A stretch of DNA of 64,000 nt from NCBI GenBank assembly GCA_025765615.1, contig JAIVFJ010000163.1, positions 1-64,000 of the forward strand. The letters are read 5' to 3'. Source of the stretch: Zopfochytrium polystomum (Eukaryota > Chytridiomycota > Chytridiomycetes > Chytridiales > Chytridiaceae). The notes beneath the pieces were generated by a model. The model was not told the DNA's origin. It made no database searches and saw nothing but the letters and a program-made list of their open reading frames with translations. This document shows positions 25,426-36,300 of the stretch, piece by piece (positions within the stretch are counted from its first letter, which is position 1; every line of letters starts with the position of its first letter). The position numbers were made by a program, and so were the translations under genes.

Positions 25426-25671
25426 TTTTGTATTTGCATAGAATTGGAATGCAGTGTTCTTGTGCAGTCAGATATGGATTGGTTCAACCTTTCAATTCTG
25501 GTTGTTTGTCTATCTGGCTGGCCACTATTTGGACAGGCACTGGACAAGAGACAGAGCTTCTCTTTCTCTTTTAAATACTTGATCAAATGAAAATAAAGAA
25601 TAGTTTTTCTGCCAAGAATCTGGTTTGCAAACGGAACCAGCAGTGTGCTACAAAACAACACAAATACAAAA
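25426..25671 (+). mobile_element. Ty1/copia-type LTR, 5'-truncated
   Basis: Plus-strand copy of the same LTR family. It begins at tttgtatttgcatagaatt, about 45 bp into the LTR, and ends near acaaaacaaca. It is joined at its truncated start to the start of the inverted LTR 25157-25425. Confidence 0.6.
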
Positions 25672-26065
25672 ATGGTGAAGGAAGACAGCCTTGGATTGCA
25701 CAAGCCTGACTTCCCCACATGCGAAGGCGTCCTCACAAGCAGTTGAGCATGTGATTGTCCATCACAGGATCAAACTGAAGCTGTCCACTGCTTTGAACAA
25801 TCGATCGTCTTCACCAGTCAGCTAACCAGCCACTGTTTTCAATCAAAACCTGTGCTTTCAAGATCACATTTTGATTGAACCAGCACCATCAATGATCTCG
25901 TCAAGTGACAATAAGAATTGAACTGTTGATGTTGTGCCACTCAAGTGACAACAACACAAGTCCATCAAGACATCGTTTATCAATCAACTCAAGTCAAGAA
26001 ATTGCTTTTCAATTTGATTAACAACTTTTCTTTTGTTGACTTCAAGAAACAGGGAGAACCTCTGA

Positions 26066-27518
26066 CCTGTGCAACAATATGACCAAATGTAACCAACCGC
26101 TGTGGCAAGCTGAGGAAAAATCAACAAAACTCCCCAACTTAATTTGGCCACACCATCAAATAGTGACCTCAAATTAATTATTCCAAAAGAAATCCTCTTA
26201 GTCGCCAGCTGCAGAATCAACCAACACTGCATCAACCCAACCCATGCTGGACTGTTCCTCTGACAACGTCATGTGAACTTCTCAAGGCCATTCATCACAA
26301 CATTCACAGCATTGTATGTTGAGTTAGCTGAACCACTTTACCTGTTTCATTTTGACTTGGCGCCTGTTGCTTTGTCAGAGATTCCTCACTGAATCTTTGA
26401 TTGCTTCGCAACAGGTGGGTGATTGTGGTCATGATCAACTGTGAGTAATCGTGCAAGACGATTGTAATAGACTGAATCTTTGATCACTTCGCAACATAGC
26501 AAGCAGAGAGTAATTTTTCTTTTCCTTTTTTATATTCTTTATTTTATCATATATATTAACCCCAACAACCAACGCCGCACAACCCATGGTCTCCAAATCC
26601 CCAAATCCCATGCATCACAGATCCGTTCTCTGAGTCTTTTTGTACCTTGTCACCATCCTTGCAATCGCCTGTCACAGAGCAGCAGAGGTGCCAGTGACGA
26701 CAGTGCTCCATAGCCTTGGAACCCATGCTCTATGGAAAGAGTTGGAGTTTACAATCAAGCTTAGCAATCATCGTGACCATGCAATTCAGCTTTGTTTTTA
26801 CTCTCTGTTAACCAAGTGCAACTCAACGAAGTAGTTGATTTCTTCATCTTCCCAATCGTCGAAGACTGCTCACTGGATCAAGTTTGAATTTTGGAAAAAC
26901 AATTTGCCAGGAATTCTGGCTTGGACCAAATTAAGAATTTCCTCAACAGTCGCTCAAACACAATGGAGATCTCAGCAGATGCAAACTGGGCTAAGGAGTG
27001 GCTCGTCCAGATACCACATTCGAAAAGATTTGAAAAAAAGGTTGGCAGCCCTCTGCAATGATTGGGTTCAAAGCAAGATGAAGCACAATGAAGCTTTGCT
27101 GCAGTTGATTTCAATCCTCAAACATTCTCTCATAAACGTTAACATTGGCTGTCTTCCAGTGGATAGAAAAGTATTACCTCCCCACATTCCTTCCCCCAAC
27201 CTGTACATCTTCCTGCTCCGCCTGTTCTTCTCAACGTCTTCCCTATCCCTCCTGCCCCTGTGCCAACACCATCCCCAGTTCTCTCCTACCAATCCTTTCT
27301 CATTTCCCTTGACCCTCTCTCTCTACCTTTGTCCTCCACATACAGTCTCCCTCCCCCTCCTTCTGTTCATTCCTCTCTTTGGCCCACTCCCATCACCCTG
27401 CCATCTCCCTCTGCCCCTTTTCATCCTTGTGAGACTACACTTACGTCTCAGTGATAAAGTCTAGGGATTTTTTGCAAAAACAAGCGTACCTGTCATAGTC
27501 CCGTCGCTATTAACCACT
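26066..27518. repeat. Intergenic DNA with partial repeat family B copy 3 (about 26505-27090)
   Basis: Segment 26505-27090 is a direct-orientation, diverged copy of the 3' half of repeat B, including the TATATATTAACCCCAACA-like site and the peptide-like frame (TKCNS, then NEVVDFFIFP). Flanks are AT-rich, then C/T-rich (about 27180-27440), with no gene. Confidence 0.5.
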
Positions 27519-30500
27519 CCTGTCGTATTTGAGATTAGGTTCCTGAGATAGAAACCCCTGTTTCCCTCTTCTCTCTCTTTATTCTGTGGTTGTGTTGCGC
27601 CCTCGGGAGTGCTCTTCCGTTTCCCCTTGCATCAGCCCGCAGCCACGCAAGTAATCAGTGCTCCAGCACCGATTCTTCAGAGGATTGTCCCTCTGAATGT
27701 TCATTCTTTGTGTTTGAGACCCCTGTTAGACAGATCAGTAGGGATACTTTGTGGACTGGGCAAGTAGTAGGGCTGAAACACCCCCTAGACAACAGCCCAA
27801 TAAAGTTAGTTTTTGCCTATTATTTGCTTTCCCTCACTCTAGGGCCCAGATCCCAGGGTCAAAGGAGTGAGTATAGTCTCACATCCTTCCTTCCTCAACG
27901 CCCTGATCTCACTCATTCCCCTGCCACGGCAGCAGCTCCTTGCAACACCAGTGTCCCTCATATCATTAGCCAGCCCATTCCCACTCAGTACAACACTCTG
28001 TTGTTAGCTGCTGAGTGCGACTTATCCCCTGAGGCAGCGGAGTGGTGTCAGTTGTGTGAGGAGGAGCTCGCCTCCTGCATGGAAAATGATGTCTGGGAAC
28101 TTGTCCCTAGACCTGTCTCCGCCCTTGTTCTTCCGCATTAAGACTGACTCTTATGGGAAGCCCAGCACTTCAAGTCTCGCTTCATCACTAAAGGCTTCAC
28201 TCAAGGTGCTGGTGTCCACTTAGACAAGATCTTTGCCCCTACCTGCAAGCTCACCAGTATTCAGACTGTTCTCGCTCTTGTCGCTCAGACTGGCATGTGC
28301 ATTCACCAGATGGATGTGACCACTGCTTTCCTGTATGCACCAGTTAATCGAGCGATCTTCATTGAGCAACCAAAAGGGCATGCAAACCCTGCTCATCCTG
28401 GTCATGTCCGAAAAAACCTTGCCAACGGACACTCAATACCGTTTGCCACCAGATCACGACTGCCCCACTGGATTTGCAAAGATCACCTTGCCATCATCAC
28501 CACCAGATTGCATTTGTGCTTGAATCGCGAGACCTTTTACTGCTGCCTTGCCACCGCCCTACACCACCGTCAGATTGACGCCAGATTGCTGCCAGATTGC
28601 GATTGCCCTGCTGTGATCACCACCGTCACCACCACGACCAGCTTGTTTGCGACACTGTCACAGCCAACAGCTGCGATCTCAACCTCACATTTCGCTGCAA
28701 TTGCAGTCTTCAGCCGCAATTTTTGACTGCGATCTCAATTTCGATATTTCAGCAGCTTTGCCACTGCCCTCAACCTTGGGAGTTAAACCTCTTCCAATCG
28801 ACCTCCTTGCTGTCTGCATCTAGGACATGATCTACCCTCAGCTCTTGCCGTTCTGACTGTCATCCTCAGATCTCCTCCTCCTCACTGCCACCATGCCACC
28901 CCTCCCAGCAGACTCGCAGCCTCCCATCACCTTCCATCTTTCCACTTCAGAAGGCCTGTCGCCAATTGTGTTGCCACTTTGCTCCATCACAACTTCCCTT
29001 CATCAGCGTTCCTCATTGACCCACCTCATCTCTGGTTGTTGACACAATCACAAGGACTCCTGCAAATAGGCCATCTCCAGATTGCTTACACTCAAGATTT
29101 GCCTCTCAGAATGTTTGCTTGGCCTGTTATCCTTCACTTTCGGTTCAAACCCAACTGTCCTTTTTTTTTTCACCTGGCTTTTGCCCCTCTGACTATAAAC
29201 CTTGATGCTGCCTTCTCCAACCTTCCCTTTTGGGAGCTCTGACTCAGGCTTTGCCTATTTGACTACAGCAACGTAAATTACTCATTCTTTGTCTCTGCAA
29301 TTCTCTCTTTGAGAACAGTGCCCCTTCACCTCTCCAGTACAACTACTACTTCTCTTCAACCACCAAATCTCCCAGTCATCTTCCCAATTCCCACTTCTTT
29401 ATCACTATCGTTTATGACTTTGCCCGTATGGGGCCACTCCCGTCGCAGCCCTCAACTTGCCGCTTCACTCACTACAACTTATTCATTTACCTGGCTTTTG
29501 CCCCTCTGACTATAACCATTCATGCTCCTCCAACTTTCCCTTTTGGGAGCTCTGACTCAGGCTTTGCCTACTCTGACTACTATCACAATGCATATTTGTT
29601 TACCTTTCCTTTTGAACTTTCATTTGGACTCCCACCCTTCTGACAGCAACTCTTGGCCTTGATTCCCCTCTGACTATTACTCTTTCTTGATCTTTTGAAC
29701 TCTCTCTTTGAGAGCTTTATCCCTCAACCTTTCCATTTGCAAATACAACCTCTCTTCAACCACCAATCCTTCCCATTCCCTCTTCTTTGTTACTATTTTT
29801 TATATGCAGTGGAGATACCTGACGACCCTGTAAGTCCAAAGTGCATGGGGTGGGTTTGCTGAGGTGATACCTTGACTTAGTCAACTATGGTTCACCACCG
29901 ATGGCACATTCTCTTCCCGCCTGGCCCTCTGGTGCTGGAACAATAAAAAAAAAAAAACATCCTCGTCATGTCGTCTGTCTCAAGCACGCACTCTACAGCC
30001 TCAAATAGGCTCCCCACCTCTGGATGATTTTTTCATCTCCATTGGCTTCACCGTCAACACTGCTGACCCCTGTGTTTATGTTCACACTGATGGCGTCGCA
30101 CTTATGTCAACGACCTTATTATTGCCAGCTCTGATGATGACACGGTCTTTTCAGTCAAGTCCTCCTTCCACTGCCGTTTCTGCATGAAAGACCTTGCGGA
30201 ACTTCGCTTCTGCATCAGGATGGAGGTTGCTCAAACTCCGACTTCCATCAAGCTCCACCAGGGTGGCAACGTTCGCGCCATCCTTTCCTGCTTTCATATG
30301 TCAGCTTGTCATCCTGTTGGTTCCCCTATTCCGCCTTCCTACCTAGTGGAACGACCGGACTTGTTCTGTCTTTGGTCAGCTGTCTGTTCAGTCCAAGCAA
30401 GTAGGCAGCCCATGCTCAAGAGGGTTGAACTGCCCACTGCAGAACACACAAGGCCTCCCCTTGCGCTGATTCCACGAGTCACCAAGGTGATAAAGTATTT

Positions 30501-30525
30501 TTCTCTGATAATGATGTAAACATCA
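27519..30525 (+). pseudogene. Ty1/copia pol remnant (integrase linker + reverse transcriptase), interrupted
   Basis: The frame from 27590 carries a copia integrase-RT linker (SSEDCPSECSFF), then the RT start (WELVPRP). After a stop and frame change it continues with FKSRFITKGFTQG, FAPTCKLTSIQ and the core QMDVTTAFLYAPV. The frame breaks at 28408 where a retroposon is inserted and resumes at 29973 with CLKHALYSLK and, further on, SDDDTVFSVKSSF and MKDLAELRF. All are expected Ty1/copia RT positions. Several stops and frame changes show that it is dead. A second copy of the linker portion is at 31904-32332. Confidence 0.8.
28409..29957 (+). mobile_element. Poly(A)-tailed retroposon inserted in copia RT
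   Basis: The insertion is bounded by a target-site duplication: CATCCTGGTCATGTC at 28394-28408 and CATCCTCGTCATGTC at 29958-29972, 14 of 15 matching. It ends in caat followed by 13 A. Removing it rejoins the copia RT frame across the GHV...LKHALYSLK junction. The 1.55-kb body has no intact ORF. It contains degenerate ccagattgc repeats near 28500-28620 and an internal duplication (about 29163-29275 and 29480-29590). The TSD and A tail indicate target-primed reverse transcription, so it was mobilised by a LINE-type machinery. Confidence 0.8.
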
Positions 30526-30529
30526 AATA

Positions 30530-31477
30530 TCAAACATACTGAGAGGAGATCAAAGCATCTCTGGAACAAATATAAAACTATGTCCACTTTGTACCAAAGA
30601 AAAACTGACAAACATCGCGGTTCCAGAGACAGTACATCCAGCGAAAAGAGTACTTGAAAGAATTCACAATGACATTGAAGATTTACCTGATATATCTTGA
30701 TCTCAGGAGAGATTTTGGTCACTCTATGTTGATGAATTCACAAGATACATGCATGTCTAAATCCCCTGACAGATATGAAATGATTTTGCCTTCATTGGGC
30801 CAGTCAGGGCTTGAACCTGGGGCTTGTGGGGCACTCTTCATTGAGTAAGTCCACTTGATCTAGTTGTCCTTCAATAAAGACAGAACTAAACCACAATTGA
30901 CTTTGAGCTAAATCCAGGGCACTGGCTCTGCTAATAACCAAGAGCTTCCCATCTTAAAGACTTGCCTTATCCCTTTTGCCACTAGACTATAGATGAGCCC
31001 CTGATGATGAAGAGGAGATCTCACACCTCCCTTGGAACATGTACAACATGCAGTGTTTGTCAAAAACAACGTCTTACATTCCTTTACAAAACGTATACCC
31101 TATGAAGATTGGTATAAGTGAAAGTGATTTCAAACCTTCACCCATTAGGACGTGTCATTGCTGCACAACTTGATCAGGAACAAAAGAAACTTGTTTTAAA
31201 TAAATGACAACACACTGAATTTTACATATTCCTGGGAAACAAAGGTGTACATACTTTGTTTGCCTACAATTTTCAAAACAAAGCAGCCATCGAATATTCA
31301 GAATATTGGGTCAAATTTTTTGACTTCACATTCATTGGTCTCAATGAACAACTCATTCCAGATATCATCAGGAATGCTTACTATGTTCCAGGCGACATTG
31401 TCAATGATAGTGAAGAAACTGAAGCAATCTTCCATTATCGTTCCAAATTTGAAAAAGTAAGAGAGCAGGTACTCTGA
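30530..31477 (+). pseudogene. Ty1/copia integrase remnant
   Basis: One frame from about 30540 reads as a pre-integrase/integrase start (CPLCTKEKLT, ERIHNDIEDLPD, LYVDEFTRYMHV). After a SINE-like insertion at 30803-31018 it continues with FVKNNVLHSFTKRIPYEDWY and HPLGRVIAAQL, corresponding to the integrase C-terminal 'TPYE.W ... GR' region. It then runs on to 31477 (GNKGVHTLFAYNFQNKAA). In-frame stops occur at several places. It comes from an element distinct from, or rearranged relative to, the RT remnant upstream. Confidence 0.65.
30803..31018 (-). repeat. tRNA-derived SINE-like repeat (family II, copy 2)
   Basis: Homologous to 21283-21510 and interrupts the copia integrase frame. On the minus strand a box-A-like TAGTCTAGTGG and a box-B-like GGTTCAAGCCC lie about 180 bp apart, further than in a tRNA, so at most one is the original promoter half. 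No clear TSD is seen. Confidence 0.5.
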
Positions 31478-31555
31478 TGAACACGACACAGTTAATATGT
31501 GTTAGGCAGAACTGACTGGTTAACAGCAAGACGCACAAGACAGACCCGAACCTAT

Positions 31556-31903
31556 TGTGACTGTCAGTTATTGTTCTCACAATGCCTATGGGGAGAGCAA
31601 GCCACCGCCAATGCAGACCCAGGCGCTGGCTTGCACTGTTGGCAATACTCCAGTGTTAAGCTTAACAGAAACCTGGTGTCAAGAGTTTTCCTCCTCCTCT
31701 GATAATATAGGAGAGGCTTTTTCTCTGTGCCAGTCACGCTTGCCTAGCAACTATTACAGCGTGTATATCATCATCATGTATCAATAATTCATAACAGAGT
31801 TTTTTTCTCTTTCTCTCCAAGTTGGGAAGAAGAACCACCCACAAACACACATCTCCAGTTCATTCACTCCTTCCACTCACTCACTCAGAGTAGACTATTT
31901 ACA
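31556..31903 (+). repeat. Repeat family C, candidate LTR
   Basis: A 348-bp copy of the unit at 19743-20084, again TGTGACTG...TTTACA. Flanking pentamers cctat and cctgt could be a diverged 5-bp TSD. Copia internal sequence starts immediately after it. Confidence 0.5.
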
Positions 31904-32332
31904 CCTGTTACGTTTGAGATTAGGTTCCTGTGATAAAACCCCTGTTTCCCTCTTCTCTCTCTTTATTCTGCAGTTGTGTTGCTACCCCCAGAGTGCCCTT
32001 CCGTTTCCTCTCACCTCGGCCTGTGGCCACATGAGTAATCAGTGTTCCTGCACCGATCCCTCAGAGGATTGTCCCTCTGAATGTTCATTCTTTGTGTTTG
32101 AGACCCCTGTTAGACAGATCAGTAGGGATACTTTGTGGACTGGGCAAGTAGTAGGGTTGAAACACCCCGATAAAGTTAGTTTTAGCCTATTATTTGCTTT
32201 CCCTCACTCTAAGGCCTAGATTCCAGGGTCAAAGGAGTGAGTATAGTCTCGCACTTCCAACTTAATGTTCCATAAGTCGATACAATTATTGAATTTGATC
32301 AACAGGTCATGCTCCTTCTATTGCAGGGGGGA
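31904..32332 (+). pseudogene. Copia internal fragment leading to a polypurine tract
   Basis: This is a second copy of the linker region at 27519-27880 (again PSEDCPSECSFF and ISRDTLWTGQVVG), here without RT. It jumps to a short 3' internal end terminating in the polypurine tract gcagggggga directly before the LTR at 32333. The structure is an internally deleted copia element. Confidence 0.65.
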
Positions 32333-32605
32333 TGTTGGAGAACGCTTACCAATTGAGTAGCATGACTAGCCTACCTCTCATATTTGCATAGAATTTATGC
32401 GGTATTCTTGTGCAGTAATGTTGGTTGGTTCAACCTTTCAATTCTGGTTGTTTGTCTATCTGGCTGGCCACTATTTGGACAAGCACTGGACTACAGACAG
32501 AGCTTCTCATTCCCTTTTAAATATTTTGATCAAATGAAAATAAAGAATAATTTTTCTGCCAAGAATCTGTTTTGCAAAAGGAACCAGCAGCGCGACAAAC
32601 CAACA
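32333..32605 (+). mobile_element. Ty1/copia-type 3' LTR (273 bp)
   Basis: Starts TGTTGGAGAA immediately after a G-rich polypurine tract and ends CCAACA. It aligns along its length with 25157-25425. The placement after internal sequence identifies it as a 3' LTR and fixes the family's LTR length at about 270 bp. Confidence 0.75.
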
Positions 32606-32614
32606 CCCCGAATA

Positions 32615-33041
32615 TAAGGGGTTGTCAAACCCCCCTCTTTTTTGTTGGGAACAGACAAACAAAATGTTGCACAATTTCTCCGCCACCGTTGCAAACTGCC
32701 TTTTTGGACCCATCAAAACATTTCTTTTGCAGAAAGCTCCTTGCGAGGAGCTTTCGTTGGAAAGACTTTCGTTGCAAACCAGCGTTGTTTATCATGTTTT
32801 GTTTCCCATTTTTGGAAGGTTGCCGCACATGGAAAATCTTTCCAATAATGGGGGGCAAGGTGGTTTGTTTCTCAGTCTGCCTCTCGTCCTCTCTCCCCTT
32901 CTCCATATCCATCGCCATCGCCATTGCCAGGTTTGACCACCAACTTTCATTTCGTTGGAAACGAAATAAAAAAACAGTGCAAAGCGGAATCCATTTCGTT
33001 TTAAACCAGTCTGTGCGGGGAAGGGGTTTGACAACCCCTAT
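32615..33041. mobile_element. Small TIR element (MITE-like, ~430 bp)
   Basis: Ends carry a 17-bp inverted repeat AGGGGTTGTCAAACCCC (left about 32617-32633, right about 33023-33039). The interior has no transposase. It contains a strong hairpin (AAAGCTCC...GGAGCTTT, about 32736-32757). It starts 10 bp after the copia LTR. A target duplication is not clear (ATA versus ATT). Confidence 0.5.
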
Positions 33042-33373
33042 TCCAGCGGAACCAATCGAGAGAAACATACGCGTGGGGCAGGACCCACGAAAAATCTCTT
33101 AAGTGGCCGGTTCGGACAGTTCTCCCCACTTCTCCCTTCGTGGAGAGCTCAGAAATGCGTAAAAACAGCGCTCCCCTTTCCTGCTGACTAGTCAATCGCC
33201 TCCCGGCTTGCCGAGGCCCTGAACAGCTGGAACGTTAACGCCGGAGCGCACAATCAGCCCCGGGACGAAGTGGAGCCGCACGAAGAGAAATCAAATCAGA
33301 TCTAACCCAACAACAACACATAGAACGACCTCCCTAACCCTTTCATCTCCTCCAAGTCCTTCCCGTCTCTCAC

Positions 33374-36300
33374 TCACGCGCACTCGACAACAAACACCCT
33401 CCCCTCCTCGTCGCCTACGGCAAACACCGGCACCGGAGCAGCCCCGTCGCCGCCGTCGACGCTGCCCCGCGCGCGCACGCGGTGTACAGACAGCGCCGAG
33501 AACTCGGTCTTGAACGGCGACACAAACACCGCCACCCGCGTCGACCGGGGCGCTTGCACTTGCGGCGACGACGACGGCGACAAGGAGGACACCAAGGACA
33601 GGTCGTGGACGCAGACGGTCGGCCGTCCGCGTGGGTTTGTCGAGCGGTACGCGAGAAAGGCGAAGCGGCCGTCTTTTTTTTCTTCGTTTAGCGTGTGCGT
33701 TCTTTGTGTGTTTAAGTACAAAAAAAGGAAACGCTCACCCCTCGACACCCTCGCAAACTTGAGCGAATTTCTGGCCGCAGCGTGCAGGCTTGCGACGCCA
33801 CCGCCGCCACCGCCAAAGTCGTCGACAATCTCGCACGTCACCTCGCCAGAGACAAGGTCGACAAGGTACGCGCCGTCCGGCTCGTAAAAGTTGGCCGGGC
33901 CCTTGCGCCCGAGGACGACGGCGCGCCGCCCGTCGCGCGAGGCGTCAATCTCGAAGCCCGCGAGGCGGGCAAACGTCGCGGTGGCCGTGGGCGTGGCCTC
34001 CGTGTCGGCACTGCCGAGCATGACGGCGCTGACGTCCCACACGGTCGTGGCGCGCGGGCCGACGCACGCGAGGCGCGTGTTGTCTGCAAAGAAGCAGAGC
34101 GCGTCCACGCGGGACGGCGTCGGGAGGGTTGCGAGGATTTGGCCTATGGGTTGGTTCATTCATCGGTCAGAAGACAAGAAAACAAAAATCAAAACTACGA
34201 ACTACTAACCCGTAGTCGAGTCAACCACCACGGCCGAGCCGCCCCGCGCGTGAAAACCGATCGCGAAGCGGTCAGGCATGGGCTCGCCCTTTTTTTTCGT
34301 GGGCCACGCCGCGCACTGGCCGCACGCCCCGTTCGGCAGGTCCACCCGCTTGAGCCGCTCGCCGGCCTTGCCGAACCGAACCTCCGAGCCATAGTCTAGG
34401 ACTGCCCAGAGGTTGCCTTAGGGGTGCCAACGCATTATGAGTGTACGACAGACGAAAAAAAAGAAAAGGAAGTTCGGGTCTCCTTACCATTAAACGACGG
34501 GAAATAATACTCCCAATTACTCGCCGCCGACTTCAGCTTCGCACTGTTCACCTTCTTCAGCGTCGCACCAACTTTACCGTTTCCGCCGTCTCCGTCGTCG
34601 TGGTGATGGTCCTTCAGGTTGCTACCCTGCTTGCCGGCCTCGGCAGCAGCAGCAGCAGCAGCTTCCACCTCGTACACGACCACGTCGCGGTTCTTGTCGC
34701 AGACGGCCAGGCGCAGTGAGGTGCTGTCGACGTAGAGCCAGGGGACGGCGAGGACGGCAGTCGGCGGAACGTCGACGGCGGAGCGTTTGGAGGCATCGAT
34801 TTGCGACAGCGTGGAGCGCTGCCAGACTTTGAGCGTGCCATCGTGCGAGATGGTCAGCTGCGTGGTTGTGGTCGTGGTGGTGGCGTTACCAAACGGTTGG
34901 TTGAGAGCCAGTTACAAAAAAAAAAAAAAAAAAAAAAAAAGCGACGGCACCCACAATTACATCCCCGTCCCAATCGCACTTGCTAACAGGCTTGCTGTGG
35001 TCGAGCAAGATGGCAACGATGTCACCTGTCGCCCTGTCAAAAACGCGGCCGCAGCGGTCGCCGCCGACCGCCAGGAGTTCGCGGCCGTCGGGCGATACCG
35101 CGCAGTGGTTGACTTCGGCAAAGTTGGCGTCGGCGATGTGGAGGCGAGGGGACGACAGGAGGGACGACGAAGCGGCGGTGGCGACGGGCCAGACCGCGAG
35201 GCGCTGGCGGTCGTACGAGACGGCGAGCTCTTCGTCGAGGGAGGGGGACGGCGGGGTAGCCTCCGCGTCGGTGGCGGTGCGACGTGGGGGAAGGGCTGGG
35301 CACCATTGAACGCAAGTGGCGGCGGCCAGAAAGTCGTGGGCCGGGTCCATGACAAGGAGGAGCATGGGTGCAGCGTGGGTTGCCTCTTCGTCGTCGCCGT
35401 CATCGGTGGGTACGCGCCAGACCATGGCGCGGCCGTCGGCGGCGCAGGTAGCGATGCGGGCCGGGTCGGACGGCGAAAAGCGGACACACGTGACGCGCGC
35501 AGTGTGTCCGGCCAGGGTTGCGGCGAGGGACAGTTCGACCGCGGTGGTGCCGGCGCGCTTTTGGTTTAGGCGGAGGCTCCAGACGCGAGCAACGCAGTCT
35601 GTGCCGGCGGTCGCCAGGCGGGGCGGGAGTTTCGCGACGTCGTCGGTGGCGTCAGTGTCGGCGATGTGGGGCGCCCAGTCGACAGCGGTGATCCAACCGC
35701 TGTGGGCGTTACGGCGAACGGCCAAATCCTCGCCGTCGGCGGAGCGAGCAATGTGGAGTGATCCATCGGAAGCGGCGGCGGCAAGGAAGCGTGCGTCAGT
35801 GGAGACGGCGGCCGCTGTCCAGAACCTACGGACTGAATTCGGAACATCTGCGCCGTCGCTGCCGTCGTCGTCGAGCAGCTTGACAAAGAGCTGCTGGAGC
35901 GAGCGGCGGTGGTAGAGGGTGATGCGGGCGCGCTGGACAACGGTGAAGATCGAGGCGTCGGGCGGGGCCTGAATGTCCATGAGACGATTGGCCGCAAGGC
36001 TCTCGCGCTCGAGGGTTGCGTCAAAGTTGAGCGTCCCCTGGGACGCTTTCGACGAGGACGAGTTGTGGACGTGAGAGATCTGGAGCACTGGTCTCGCGCC
36101 AATGGGATTTTTTGACCGTTGGTTGCTGCGGGCCGCCTCCGCCGCGACCCTAAGTGTGCTTCCGGCGGGGTAGTTCCACGCGATACCGACACAGAGCCCA
36201 GGGTCGACGACGAGCAGCTGAAAGTTGTTGAAGACAAACAGGTAAAAGTCGCGCGTGAGCCGCTTCGCTGCACGCAGTTCTTCGAGAAGCGCGGCGTCGG

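Larger units (their letters stand above)
24730..26065. repeat. Head-to-head copia LTR palindrome
   Basis: Two copies of an LTR plus about 400-430 bp of adjoining internal sequence meet head to head at 25425/25426. The minus-strand arm is 24730-25425 and the plus-strand arm 25426-26065. The internal parts align through the cagggagaa block. The plus-strand arm lacks roughly the first 45 bp of its LTR, which suggests that one element inserted into, or recombined with, the end of the other. Confidence 0.65.

Noticed and set aside
28480..28640. CRISPR-like or satellite array
   Set aside because: The ccagattgc phrases are irregularly spaced and diverged, and lie inside a eukaryotic retroposon.
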